A stretch of DNA of 64,000 nt from Acestrorhynchus altus (GCA_034509495.1 JAVGWO010000026.1:4179168-4243167), one strand, 5' to 3'; counted from the stretch's first letter, positions 36,424 to 48,885 are shown. Translations and numbers: made by a program. The notes: a model not told the origin generated them from the sequence alone.

Positions 36424-37020
36424 GTTATAGGTCCAAATGTTTGTGGACACCCCCTATAAAGAATGCATTCAGCTTGTTTAAGCTGCATTCATTGCTGACA
36501 CGGTTGTGCAAATGCAAACACACAGCTTGTCTATACCCTGTACAGAAGTTTTGCCAGTAGAACAGGACTCTTTGGAGTAGATAAACATGAAATTATTGGC
36601 ACCATCCTTAATGCTGTCTGTAGGCTAGTGGAGTTTAACGCCCCCAAGCATTGAGCTGTGGAGCAGTGGAACTGTGTTCTTTGGCAGTGCTTCTCAACCC
36701 TGGTCATGGAAGCACCCTTCCCTGCATACGTTTGTGATTTCACTGTTTTAGCACACCCCCTACAACTCTGAAAAGACTTAATTAACTGATTATTTGAATC
36801 AAGCACTAAAATGTGTAGGTCAGAGGTGCCTTCAGGACAAGAGTTGAGAAACGGTGTTCTATGAAATGGCGATGCTGCAGACAGTACTTGGAGGAATTGG
36901 AGATGAGGTCGGGTGATTAATATCCAAAGACCTGACCTCACAAATGATATCCTCACAACAATGCTTCAAAATCAAGAAAGCCTTCCCTGGACAGAGGCTG
37001 AATGGAGCTTCATATGCAGA
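36424..37020 (-). mobile_element. MITE of TIR family 1, interrupted by a hAT-type MITE
   Basis: It starts TCCAAATGTTTGTGGACACC and carries the GAATGCATTCAG, GGCACCATCCTTAATGC and GAGCAGTGGAACTGTG blocks. After the nested element it resumes with GATGAGGTCGGGTGATTA and GCCTTCCCTGGACAGA. The far TIR is too decayed to place. Confidence 0.75.
36685..36856. mobile_element. hAT-type MITE nested in a family 1 MITE
   Basis: 172 bp with TIRs CAGTGCTTCTCAACCCTGG and, at the right, GAGTTGAGAAACGGTG. The flanking octamers TTCTTTGG (36677-36684) and TTCTATGA (36857-36864) match at six of eight positions, fitting an 8-bp hAT target duplication. Interior inverted homology includes AGCACCC and GGTGCCTTC. Confidence 0.8.
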
Positions 37021-37049
37021 CTATTTTCCTTTCTCTTAAAAGACACCAC

Positions 37050-37800
37050 TGAAATGAATGCAGAGATTGTGATCATAATCAATCGATATCACAGTTGTCA
37101 TATCAACAATATTTCAAAATTGTTTCAACATCATTATCAATGTTAGAACTCCTAATTTTCAACGTGATTGAACACACTGATGTTTGTTATTTTTCGAAAC
37201 CATTGATCATTAAATATTGTTTTAACATTTTTTAGCAACAACTAACATTATCTTAATCAAATTTCAACATTGAAGGTCAGTCATGTGTCAGACTCCCTTT
37301 TAGGACTATGTTGAACCCTTTTTGTTTTAGAGTGTAGGGCAAATGCATTAAGTGTGCTGGTGTTGAATCGATTCCTGCAGATCTCACTTTCCTTTTTAAG
37401 AGGAAAAATCAAACATTTTTCAGTTGTGAATTTAATTTCATTATAGAGAAAAAATATCCCAAATAATTACTGGTAGACTATCATGACAGATTGCCAGCAG
37501 CCAATGTGATTTACTTAATACACTCTTAATTATTTAACACACTTTTGTTAAGAACTTCCAGACTCTGTCCATAGAAAGTTAAGTTGTCTTTAATCAACAT
37601 AATGTCCATAATAACAGGCTGCGCAGTACAGACAGTGACATAGAGAAAGCTGAAAGAACTGAAATTAGTCATAAACAACTTTCCATAAAGAAAAAGACAA
37701 ATACATCGTTGTTGCCAAGTAACCTTTTAACTTTGGTAGATTAATTAGCGCCATGCTACATAGGTGTGAGTGTGTGGACAAATGGTTGTGTGGGGTGACC

Positions 37801-37841
<41 letters not shown>

Positions 37842-38415
37842 ATAAATTGTACAGAACCAGAAAAAATGGTGGGAAAGCACAGCAAGCAAAATTCAAATGA
37901 ATGTATAAGCACTGTGAGAAAGGTGCTGGAGTAGCTGCAAGTAAATGTTCCTCTTATGCAGGAAATATAAGCTTATCAAATGCAGCTTGAGTTGTAGTAA
38001 AGATTTAAAAAGAAACGTGTGAAAAAGACTCCCGTGGGGAGACTTGAACTCAGAGCCACCTATGTCACACCTCATTAACACAACTCACCATCACTGTGAA
38101 GATAATGACTGTGTTTGTTTGTAAATGTAATCAATCATCTTGCGTAATGAAATGAGGAGCATATTATATCAGTTACAAACAACATTTTAGCCAATGGTTT
38201 AGCCAATCCAATTTGATAAAGTAATTGATTTTGAAGTAAAGAATAAACTAAGGTAGATGAATCTCAAAGGCCTGTGAAATATACTGATGTGCATACGCTG
38301 TTTGAGGAACCAAATTTATATTGAATCTCTGCTAGCTACAAATGTCAAACATTTGCAGGATGTTTAGATAGTATAGTGGTTTTACTGTAATGGTTCTTCA
38401 ATGAATTGCAATGGT
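37050..38415. other. Intron, little recognised
   Basis: It contains a short (TA)n/(TG)n at 37801-37841 and otherwise no element ends or coding signals. A B-box-like stretch on the minus strand near 38045 is too weak to call. Confidence 0.4.
37801..37841. repeat. (TA)n followed by (TG)n
   Basis: About 8 TA units pass into about 12 TG units. Confidence 0.95.
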
Positions 38416-38419
38416 TGAA

Positions 38420-38880
38420 ACTATAATGGTGGGAAATTTAACTGGAACTCCCCCACAAGTCAGATTTCCCACTCAGAGGTCTTCACCAACCCAAGGATCA
38501 AGATTCAAGATGGATGCACATGATGTCAATGTTAATAAGCAGTAGTATGTTACAGTTTCTTAGCACTTCTATCTATTTCTGCCTCATTAAATCATGTGTG
38601 CATGTGTTGGGATACACACACTACCATATAATACATTGGTCAACTGAAATGGCTTCATGATATGGCTAGTGGTAACCTGGGACAGTTCTTACAGTGAGAA
38701 TCTGGGACATAAAAAGAAAACATTGGATATAGTGTGGTGAGATTCTCCATACAACAACTGCAAAGTCTTGAGCGTTTTTTTTAGCAATGGTTTGAAATGT
38801 TTATTTGGAACGTTTTCAACTCCAATGTGATGTCATTTCCAAGTCCGACATCTGACTTTCAATGTAAATGACTTACGTCA
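38420..38880. mobile_element. Probable MITE with decayed inverted ends
   Basis: The left part, AACTGGAACTCCCCCACAAGTCAG, and the right part (GTCATTTCCAAGTCCGACATCTGAC) are partly complementary. The interior has AAGATGGATGCACATGATG. The ends are not exact. Confidence 0.4.
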
Positions 38881-39164
38881 TATGATGAAGACCTGAGTTT
38901 GTGCTTGTTAGTTTAATCTGATAATTTGTCTATATGGGGACTACATAGAATTTTTTGAAATTGGCTGAAAGTGGAGCTCACTCTGCCACTCCGTGCATCG
39001 ACTAGATATTGTGGTATCTCTATTGATCATGGTTGTTGCTTCCATATACAGGTGATACACAGGTTTATTAAGCTCTGCTCCACCATCCCTGTAGCATGAC
39101 TGACCCTGCGCTCAGGCATCAGATTTCCAGGCTGGGATTTGTGGATTTGTGGTTTTGTGAATAT

Positions 39165-39380
39165 GGATTTTTTTTAGTCTTTTAAATGATATGACGAATT
39201 GTGCTTAATTACCCTGGGACATGAACTGACAAGCTTATAAGTTCAGGATAATAAAGATTACTAAAATCAACTAGAACTCTACTATCCTTAAATTAAAACT
39301 AATCTTCTTCATCTTGTTAGTTCATGTCTCTGGTTATATTAAGCACAATTCATCATATTGTTTAAAATCCCATCATACTC
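39165..39380. mobile_element. Foldback MITE with about 52-bp inverted arms
   Basis: TTTAAATGATATGACGAATT through ACATGAACTGACAAG (39181-39232) is mirrored at 39313-39366 with few mismatches, both arms containing GAATTGTGCTTAAT. An 80-bp AT-rich centre separates them. No target duplication was identified with certainty. Confidence 0.8.
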
Positions 39381-40139
39381 CCATTTAATTCATCGCCATG
39401 CACCAGTGGACATGGAAGAATGAAATTAACCAATAATGTAATGTCTCACCTCCCATCTCAGCCCCCTAATGCTTTGTTCCGTTTTTTAAAAGCATATTGT
39501 CGAGACAATAGAAATCATCAGGATTTTCGATTCATGATTAATTTTTAACAAATTTCTTTTAATAATTTAAAACGTGCATTTGCGACTACTTGCATTTTTC
39601 AACTTCTTCTATAAGGATCATAATCATCACCACTCCCTTCACCATGTTCTCTGTCATTGTCAGAGAACATTGACTCTACATACATCTGAAACCGAAACAC
39701 TGAAAATCTTGACACCAATTAGGTCCATGACACAGTGCATCAGCTTTAGGCCTGTGACAGATTGCAGTCTGATGGATTGCCCACAGGGAAATAGCATATA
39801 AAGTGTATTTTATTCCTTTCCACTGTGTTTTTATTGCACTAAACTTCATGCAGAAAAGACAAGCAAAAAAGAAACACATTTATTATTGGTGGTATCATTA
39901 TCTCTCTCACACACACTCAGTGAAGAGTAAGTATTGGCTAAGGTTTGGGGTCAGTTCGGAATCATTTATCATGCTGAGTGTTCAGTGGCGTTACTTAGAC
40001 CACACACAGATGAGTAATGAAGCTCTCTGATGCAAGCAGTGAGTTTCTTTGAATGGTGCTCACAGTTAGGCTGATATTTTCGTGTTGCATATTAACAAGA
40101 AATTAAACGTTTTCACAAGTAAATCACTATTTTATAGTA

Positions 40140-40975
40140 GATGCTCTTTATACAATGTGCAGATTTCAAAATGAAAGCCTCAGTGGTACAAAAATAACTG
40201 AATAAAATGTTGTTACATGAACATACAATAAATTATTCTACAATTTCAAACCCTTTTCAAGTCTCAAATTATAGCTTAAACAGTTGTAATCTTCAGAACC
40301 CTCGGAAATTGATCATCCAGAAAGTTTTAAGCTGAATGCAGTAATTTTGATGAATTATTTATAATAATTAGATTGAAAAAGAGCTTTACAATAATAAATT
40401 ATTGACAGCGTTACAAATAAAGTAAAAACAAAACTGAATGTCATTTATTATTTCTGTTATTTATGTATCTGTGAGTATTAAGTCTTCCCTGCACTTTTAT
40501 TCTGAAATGAAAACACTGTTTGAGCAAAGAAAGAGAACAATCCATTCATTCTCATTTTCCTCTATAAACCAATATGTGGGTCAGTGAGCTCATTAGCCCC
40601 ATCCCCTCTTGTGGACTCAGTTGGAGTCTGCATTCACAGAGCAGTAAACATGCACTGGAAGGCTACTTTTGCATTTAAACTGGGATTTGATTCCGTTGGA
40701 AATTAGTTCATTTGATCTATATTTTCCGTTCTTGAATACTTACAGATGTTTCTTCACAAAGCTTTCAGTTTCCACCTTTAAGCAGAGACCACGTTAACCA
40801 ACACCTAAAACACATTGCACTACTGGGTTGACAGATGTTTTGGGCATTATTTAGAGAGGTGGGATTGGTAAGTCTTGTCGTTTGTTGTTATGTGTACAAT
40901 ATCTGTAGGTTACTCTGGTCTTAAGTTACGATGCCGAGAACACAACGTGTAACTGCCCACAAACGGTTAAATTCA
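40140..40975 (+). repeat. Unnamed dispersed repeat family, copy 2
   Basis: It shares with copies 3 and 4 the GGAAATTGATCATCCA, AATAAATTATT and ATTTTCCTCTATAA region. It then has AGAGCAGTAAACATGCACTGG, TTTTGCATTTAAACTGGGATTT, and ends GTAACTGCCCACAAACGG. The block 40770-40880 inside it is repeated at 41864-41970. Confidence 0.7.
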
Positions 40976-40989
40976 TATTTTTTTGCAAA

Positions 40990-41860
40990 ATAATCAAGAC
41001 ATATTGCTTACCCTAGATGTAGATCTAATATTTGTGAATACATACACACAATCTTAACTTATCTACTTCACAACAATCTTAAAAGAAATACATACAGCAC
41101 CTTGATGCATAATCCCACACTAAAATGCCCAACTGGTGACCGCAGCATAAATAATGCATAAAGTGACTTGTGTACAAGTAATAATCACCAGGCTTCAGAA
41201 GACCAATTCACAGTTTACAAATGACTCTGCAATAACATTTTAATGAAGTTCACATTCAGATTATACAGGAGACTTTCACTAAAGACAGCCTCAGGAAAAT
41301 CCACCCTCCACCCCAAGGGTTCTGCCAGAGAAACTATAGAACAAACAGAAAAAAGAAAGAAAGCAAATACCCATGACACTTCGCAGCAATATACAAACTC
41401 ACGTAAACAAATAAAACCTCGCCAAAGTGCAAATCTGCTTTAAAACAGCTTGTGTAGCAAAGTCTTCCCAAACCAACCTTCCTCCAGCTCCCCAAACATC
41501 CAGAAAGTACAGACAGGCTGACACTAGCTGACAAGCCCTATGATGATGACAGTCTAAAATAGTTATAAACGGTACTTTCCTTAAATCGATGTGATTTCTT
41601 AACCTAGAATAAAGAAAAATCTGGATAAGAAGTCATTGGACATTGGCTCACAGCTCCTTTTCTGTGTGCTCCCCGTGTCAACATGGGCTTCCTTCTGCTC
41701 CCATAAATACACATGGTAGGTGAATTGGCCGTGCTAGCTCACTATATTGCACCCAGTGATTCGGAGGCGGGTCTAGACCCACTTCAACGCTGAACAATGA
41801 ATGAATGGACAAGAAATTACACGAGTGTAACAGACATTTATAAGAGTAGAAAAACAATGC
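40990..41860. other. Intron, nothing recognised
   Basis: No element ends or coding signal. A weak AATTGGCCGTGCTAGC stretch near 41726 could be a SINE scrap. Confidence 0.35.
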
Positions 41861-41863
41861 TTC

Positions 41864-41970
41864 TATTTCCACCTTTAACCCGAGACCACTTTAAACAAAA
41901 CCTAAAACACATTACACTATTGGGTCGACAGATGTTTTTGGACATTTATTTAGAGAGGTGGGATTGATGA
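41864..41970 (+). repeat. Direct duplicate of 40770-40880
   Basis: TTTCCACCTTTAA, GAGACCAC-TTAA, CCTAAAACACATT and TTTAGAGAGGTGGGATTG recur in the same order about 1.1 kb apart, with scattered differences. Confidence 0.85.
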
Positions 41971-41999
41971 CAGTCTCTCTTCAGACTTTGTTTGGCAAC

Positions 42000-42534
42000 A
42001 TTAACCTCCTGTTCTCAAATAAACAAATCCTTTCCTCTAGCCATGTTTGCTTGTTTCAGTTTGAGGGTGCATTTATAGAAGATATACCACACAGTACCTA
42101 CATCGTACTTGTTTTTTAGTGTGGATATTGCTTTATTGTGAAATACGCTTTCAACCTTCAGTATGAATCATGGTAAACAACAATAAAGCTCACAATATTT
42201 TTCTTTAAATGTAATGAATATGACATAGAGAGTAACGAGAGGAGAAAATGATGTTCTTTCACAATGTTTCTGGCTGATTTGATCCATTCACACTGGCCCC
42301 AGGTAGTGCTTATCCCTCACAACAGTGAGGAAGGAACCTGCTGCCCAGGAAACACACACAGTTTTTTTCTCTCATGTACACATTCACAAAAGCGTATTCC
42401 TCCCAGAACAAACTGATGTTGTTTTAATTAATTCAGAGGGGATCAGATAGCAGTAATTATAGGTGAAACACACTCACAGTTAAGCTGCTTTGTAAGCATT
42501 AAAAATGCATGGTGTTTTTGTATGTGTTTTAACA

Positions 42535-42535
<1 letters not shown>
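42000..42535. other. Intron, nothing recognised
   Basis: Repeat-free stretch without coding signal. Confidence 0.35.

Positions 42536-42536
<1 letters not shown>

Positions 42537-42606
<70 letters not shown>
42537..42606. repeat. (TG)n microsatellite
   Basis: About 35 pure TG units. Confidence 0.98.
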
Positions 42607-42609
<3 letters not shown>

Positions 42610-43744
42610 ATTTTGTTTCCATACTGAAGACAGCTGGTCATCCCCCTCAGAGCTATACACGAGCACATGGCACACACCTGACACTAACATTTATCACCCT
42701 CCTGAGAGAGTGTAAGGTTGAAGTCCTCAGATGTTCCCACAAATATACACAAATACACACTGCTCACTCTCATATACACATTGTCAAACAACACTTTTTA
42801 AAGAGTATTTGGACAATGACTAAGTTTTTGCCATGCTGCCTCTGTGCACCACCTTAATAGATTTTAAATGAAGCTATCAGTGTTTTGAAATGTAGACGTT
42901 GAGCTTTATTCGAGGGCTTTAACAACAACATTGCATTAACCATTGAGAACTTGCAGCCTTTTGTTTAACGTTCTTTCTGTATTATAACAATTAAAGTAAT
43001 TGGACAGTTGATTGATGAGCAGTTTCATGGCCAGGTATGTCTTGCTTCCTCATCATTTCAGGACAAATGAAGGAGCTAAAAGGTCTTGACTAAATTCCAA
43101 ATGTTCGGTTTGTACTTGGTACTTGTTGGAACTCTTGTGGTCCAAAGCGATGCTGATGCAAGAGGCCACCATTAGGAGGGGATACCACAACAGACAGACA
43201 GACAAGAGGAATTTTTGTACTGGCCCAGGATTGGTGCACTAGCGAGCTCCTTAAACCTGTTTAATCGTGGAAGATAAATAAAATGTAAAGAACCGTGTGC
43301 TTGTTGAAGACAAATCCCTTCACAACATTTAGTCAAGCCATGAAGGAGATGTGGCTGATATAATAAAACTATAAAATCACAATTTTACAATATTAATTAT
43401 TTCAGTATTATGACATGCAGACAAAATGCCCCAGTAGCATAAGATTCTTAAAACTGCTATTTTCTAGAAGCCATATTAAATATAGAGATTTTTATTCAAA
43501 ATATATTGCTTTTTTGTTTTTGTTTATAAGGACTAAAACACACTTTACAACTCAGAAATCATGTTGAGAATAGATCATCCATAGTGTTTCTGAGCAGAAA
43601 ATGCAAGAATTCTGATGAATTAATTGTGACTTTTAGATTGACAAGGATTTTTACAGTACCATTATGTATTATACAGAATGTATTATAGATTATATAAATT
43701 GGTGACTTCTTTTGATATTAAAATCATATGCACTAATTACAATA

Positions 43745-43890
43745 TTCGCTACATGGACAACAATTAGGACATTGTTCAACATTCATTCATTCTGAAAAAA
43801 ATTATCCTCTTTTTTCTTGGAGTATTGGTCTCTACTGTCCAGGGAGGTTTGGGACCACTACTAAGAATTTGAACTAAATTATGGGCTTCA
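43745..43890 (+). mobile_element. Family 1 MITE, left-end fragment
   Basis: CTACATGGACAACAATTAGGACATTG and CTTGGAGTATTGGTCTCTACTGTCC follow the left half of the family 1 consensus (compare 29453). The right half is missing or decayed. Confidence 0.55.
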
Positions 43891-44214
43891 TACAGACCCT
43901 TTTTGTTTGGAAACCTCAATATTGTTTATATTTCCAATAATATTAAAATCTATTGTATGAACCAAAATATTTTGTTTACAATGAAAAATAGACAAAATCC
44001 ATACTAATAATACAGAAATATTGTCTATTGATCCTGTGTTTTTAAATACACAAAACATTTCCATTTGATTTTTACAGAACTGGACAGACCCATTATTTAG
44101 CAAGGTTTTTCTTTAAGGGTTGAAGCATCTAGGTATGTCCAAATTTTGACTGTTTAATAATAAATTCTTTAAAATATCTGACAGTAGTCTCAATAAAACA
44201 AACCTGAATGGCTT

Positions 44215-44216
<2 letters not shown>

Positions 44217-44277
<61 letters not shown>

Positions 44278-44321
44278 CATAATAACAACAACAATAATAA
44301 TAATAATTATTATTATTATTA

Positions 44322-44367
<46 letters not shown>
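44217..44367. repeat. (AAT)n / (ATT)n inverted trinucleotide array
   Basis: About 20 AAT units (44218-44276), a short ACAACAACA break, five more AAT units, then about 20 ATT units (44307-44367). The two halves are reverse complements and could pair into a hairpin with arms of about 60 bp. Confidence 0.95.
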
Positions 44368-44919
44368 CAGAATTTTCTATTCTGAAATTTGAACGTTGTG
44401 TGAGGTAAAAAAAGAGAGCAAACAAACTTCCTTCTCATTTTCCTCTATAACCTAATATAATATAATTAGCCCCACCCCCTCTCACTGATCAGTCAGTGTC
44501 TGCATGCAGGCTGGCCATGTACATGTGGTCAGAGCAGTAAATATGCACTGGAAGCACTGAAAGGCTGCTTTGGCATTTAAACCAGGATTTAATTCCGTTA
44601 GAAACAAGTGAATTTGAGCTGTTTTCTGATTTGGATTACTCTGTGGTAATTCATAACCCCAATGATAACACCGTGGTTAGATAGGGCTCGAAAAATGTCA
44701 TGTAACTTGTAAAGAGTGGATCTTGAGTTTTAAAACCTATTGTGATGTGATGAAAAATGGTCTACGTTGTCTACATTGGACAGATGTTTACTTCATATCT
44801 GTATTAATCTGAGAGCAAAAATAACCATAGGTCTTAAATATTATATTTTTAATTATTATAAATATTATATGATTATTGTAAAAAACATTATATCGTAACA
44901 GCCATGTCATAACAACGCA

Positions 44920-45160
44920 CTGTATTGTATGTAGGTACTGTTGATATGGGCATGTATGGCTGCCAGTGGAACTGGGTCAGTGGTGTTTATTGATGATGTG
45001 ACTGCTCCAAGAAGTAGCAGGATGAATTCTGAAGTGTATAGAGTTATACTTTCTGCTTTGATTCAGTCAGATGCTACAAATCCAATAGGACGGTGCTACA
45101 CAGTATAACTGGATAATGAGCCAAATCATTTAGCAGAAGCAACTAGAGCAATCTGACTGT
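44920..45160 (+). pseudogene. Tc1/mariner transposase fragment, copy D
   Basis: The plus strand reads LLIWACMAASGTGSVVFIDD, then RMNSEVYRVILSALIQ and LDNEPNHLAEAT in one frame, with one stop before LDNEP. This equals the core of a Tc1/mariner transposase from the W-CM--SGTG block to the D-N-D-P-K-H motif. In that motif the second D is E and K-H-T has become N-H-L. No ends were found, so it is a remnant. Confidence 0.8.
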
Positions 45161-45169
45161 ATTTCAAAC

Positions 45170-46440
45170 ATTTTTTCTCTGTGAGTTTTCAGTAAAACAA
45201 TGCATGAAAACATTTTTTTAAGTTTGGTTTAGTGAACTGTTCTAACCTGCATTTTTATGAGCTCCCTCGAAAAGCAATTATCCCCATGCATCATTTCTTC
45301 TCTGATACATGGTTGTACACCCTTGCCTTAATAACACCATCTATGCTGTAACTTGTGGTTTTCAGTTTAGTCCACTCTTCCACTTTTCCGTTGTGCTTCA
45401 TTTTCGAGTAGAATGAATCATTTACACCCACTCATTCCAGGAAGACAAATGTACAGGGGCACACTTGGTCAAATCTCTGTGACTGGTTCCACAGTTTGGG
45501 AGCCTATGGCCAGCAAAATCACCAGTCTGTCAGTTCAACGTGTACAATTCAGAAAAGTAGGTGAAATGTCTCCAGCTGAATATGTACGCAGTGGAAGCAT
45601 GAGCTAAAATGGACAGAAACTAGGCCACTGGTGTAATATTTACCTGATAGGAAGCTGGCTTGCTGGCTTCTGTTCCAAACTAAAGCACACATTGAAACAT
45701 TTGAAATGCAGATGTGGTTTAAACAGCTGAAAGGTTTGAGTGCTGTTTAATGCTGATAACACAACAAGATGGATACTATGTTGGGCATGACTCTCACAGA
45801 TATTCTCACAAATATTTATACCCACAGCAATGAGGAAAATTGCAGATAGCGCACAAAATCTTTGCATTTTTAACATATTTAAAAAGATGTCATCAAAAAA
45901 ATCATTCAAAAAAAAAAAGTTAGGACACCCCCATTAATATTATTTTCTCAAACAATAAATTAGAATCAAGTGCAGCACATCAGCCATGTTAGAGAGGACT
46001 TTGTTGGAGGCTGTGTTGTTTAAACATTAGACCTTAGTGTGGTATGCTCTTGATTGTTGAAGTGAGTGGTATCACTGTGATTATTATTTAATGTGTTAAT
46101 TTGCTGGAAACGAACAAAGAAAAATACCTGTTTAATTGGTTGTGAAAGCAAGGGACCCGACAAATGTTTAACAGGCACTGTGGTCCCAGTGCCTTTGCCT
46201 CAGGTCTACCTTGTTGTACTGATAAGGACTGTGGCTCTTTTGTTTCTGCAGACATCCTCTTGTCTGTGTGTTTTTGCTTGCAGTCTGATGTGGATTGTTA
46301 TGTCAGCTTTCAGTTTGGGGGAGGAACTACTTCAGTAACACTAGTCAGTAAAACAGTATTCAGTTTCTTTAACTGCGATTGAGAAGTAAGCCTTGTGCAT
46401 ACACACATCTATCATGTTGAAATAGCAGAGCTAACATTGA
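45170..46440. other. Intron, nothing firmly recognised
   Basis: It includes an A-run near 45910 and two 65-80-codon open frames with no domains. A part of this interval may be further debris of the element at 44920. Confidence 0.35.
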
Positions 46441-46574
46441 TTTGCATTATAACAGAAACACTTTCTATGTAGGTCCACCTTGCTGGTGGTCCATCTGTTG
46501 CCCACCTGTAAGAGAAGCATTGAGTAATGTCTGTTCACTATCCTTTAGCCCTTCATCACTGATTCGTTTTTGGA

Positions 46575-46745
46575 AGCACAACGTAGGTGTTTCTAATAAA
46601 GTGGACAGTGAGTAGAAGTACAAGGAAGGTGTTTCTAATAAAGTGGCCATTAAGTGGAAGTATAAGTGTTTCAAATAAAGTGGCCAGTGAGTGAAAATAC
46701 AAAGATGGTGTTTCTGATAAAAAGGCCAGCGGTACAATTGCAAGG
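46575..46745. repeat. Short minisatellite, about 45-bp unit
   Basis: GTGTTTCTAATAAAGTGGCC occurs about four times, with changes, followed each time by A-TGAGTGGAAGTACAA-like spacers. The last copy is degenerate. Confidence 0.85.
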
Positions 46746-46869
46746 TAAATGTTTGTAATACATTGCTGTAAGTAATATATAAAAATAAAATGTTACATTT
46801 TTATTCACTAACCCGACTTTTAATTTAGCTGCCCTGGACCGAGAAAGGAAAGCAGTTCTGGGTGACACT

Positions 46870-47960
46870 TCAATTGATCACCCAAGGCCGGAGGTGGTGA
46901 AGTCATTAGTTGTTGCCAGACTGTTTCATTGAAGCAGCATACATTTTTTATTGTTTGGATAGTTCACTATTTCAGCATCATGTCTGGAGACGATGAGAGA
47001 ATGACTCAGCAATATATTGTATCCTCATATGAATAGATAAGAAAGGGTGAGGGAGTAAGCGAGTAAGAGGAGAAGTGAGTAAGAGGAGAAGAGCGAGGCA
47101 CAGAGTGAGGGATGATGAGCTGTCTGGTCTGGTTTATCTTCAGAGATTGTGTCGGGTGAGGTTATGGCTGCTTTTGAGTTGGTTGATTGTCAGGTGTGTC
47201 AGTGAAGAGACACAGATTACCCTGTGACCTTTATGTTAGCAAAGGTCAGCATTCACAGTGCCCTGTGGGGCTTCTGGAGGATGTTTACCAGCTTTTTTAC
47301 TTCTTCTTTACTCTGGGATCGACTCTATCTCTGTGCTTTTCTCTAGTAATTGAAACAGAAAAGGGCGGCGGTTGGTGGTCTGATTGGATCCAGTCTTTTT
47401 GACTTGATGGTCTTGAGCAGCAACCATATTCCCACTTATTGAAATCAATAACATTGCTCACATTAACCCATTTGTCACAAACATCAAAGTAAGACAAAAT
47501 AAGATCAAATGGCTCCCTCTTTCCTACTGTACTTTGTAAATCATGACACTCCTTGTATTGCTGCTACACCCAAAGAGTGCACTGTATGTCCAGTAGAGCT
47601 CTGTGTACACTGACTGAATTCCAAATGGCTTTTGTTAGAGGAATAATGCTACATTAAGGGTACAAAAACTCCTGTATTCACACAGCACTGCACTGTGTGG
47701 GGACAATTCAGCCTACCTAAGCAGCGGACACGAAGATAATGTATGCCCCTCTGCTGAGCTGTGTCACTTTTGCTTTAAATTAAAGCACTCTACTTAATGT
47801 AAAATAGTGATCAGAATGCAGAACTGACTTAGTGTCAACACAGATTAGAAGTCAATTTGAATGTGTTTGTACTAAATACCGGATATATGAGACATATGTG
47901 ACATTATTACACAGTCTAACAAAGGATGTGAAAGTGCAGGCCTCTGCATTTTGCATTAAT
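46870..47960. other. Intron, nothing recognised
   Basis: Contains a purine-rich short stretch at 47040-47110 and a perfect inverted pair TGACCTTT/AAAGGTCA near 47226-47249. No element or exon called. Confidence 0.35.
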
Positions 47961-47964
47961 TATC

Positions 47965-48125
47965 AGAACAATGTGGTAGCAGTATGTTCTGAGGACCACA
48001 GGTTTCTATCCCAGGTCATGCTGCTTGCCAGCAGCAGCCGGAGTCTAAGAGAGAATTGGCCATGCTCTTTCTAGATGGGTAAATGATGCTCTTTCCCCAC
48101 GTCACACCCAATGTGATGCTGACCT
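47965..48125 (+). repeat. SINE-like repeat, family 2
   Basis: AGGTCATGCTGCTTGCCAGC and GAGAGAATTGGCCATGCTCTTT match 55885-55960 and 18215. The head with pol III boxes is degenerate. Confidence 0.55.
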
Positions 48126-48799
48126 CTTAGTCATTGTGTCGGAGTCTGAAGCCCGGCGCTTTTCCATTGCTGTTACTCAGAAATGACGCAATGGGTGCAT
48201 TTCGAAAAGAAGCAGTGGCTGACTTCATATGTATCAAAGGAGACATGTGCTAGCATTCACCCTCGTAGTGTCAGGAGCATTGTATCAGATGGGGAGACTC
48301 CTAATGGGGTTGGTTATTTGCCATTTCACAAAATTTCACAAAATATCTGGGTGTTTGCTAGACAGTCACAATCTCTCTTTGTGGATCCTGGCAAGAAACC
48401 TTTTGAGTACCTCTGACAGGGATTTTCTTAATGAATTGCATTCACATTCAGTTTCCATCCTCCACAGCTTTGAATCTGCACTGCTGTTCATTTCAATGTC
48501 ATTTATTCAGGAAATTTGAAAGAAATGTTAAGAATATTTTTATGGATGTCTCAATCTGATCCACTGCTTTCACTATTTTAAGCCTGATCCACCTCTGATC
48601 CACCACACATCTTTTTGTGTGCACTGTGTTTACACTGCCGTTTTTGAGGTGCCATTAACATTCCAAACCTCAAGGTAACAAAGCCTCTTCTGTGTGAGTG
48701 TTTAAACAAGACCGTGCTATTACTAATCTTACCGTGAGCAGCATGCTACCAAAATACAAAAGCTTACTAATTAACTGGTCAAAAAAACGAAATCATTAC

Positions 48800-48884
<85 letters not shown>
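48800..48884. repeat. (AATC)n microsatellite
   Basis: About 21 units directly preceding a dispersed repeat. Confidence 0.98.

Positions 48885-48885
<1 letters not shown>

Larger units (their letters stand above)
43358..44720 (+). repeat. Unnamed dispersed repeat family, copy 3, interrupted
   Basis: TATAATAAAACTATAA at the left matches 49500. ATAGATCATCCA, CAGAAAATGCAAGAA, AAATATCTGACAGTAGTC, TCTGCATGCAGGCTGG and ATGCACTGGAAGCACTGAAAG follow in family order. The copy is split by a family 1 MITE fragment near 43745-43890 and by the AAT/ATT array at 44217-44367. Confidence 0.7.

Noticed and set aside
38025..38095. Possible tRNA gene on the minus strand (B-box-like GAGTTCAAGTCTC)
   Set aside because: No matching A box, cloverleaf or terminator could be found at a suitable distance.
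47226..47249. TGACCTTT...AAAGGTCA as a nuclear receptor site
   Set aside because: The spacing (12 bp between half-sites) is not a usual everted-repeat arrangement, and an isolated 8-bp inverted pair is expected by chance.
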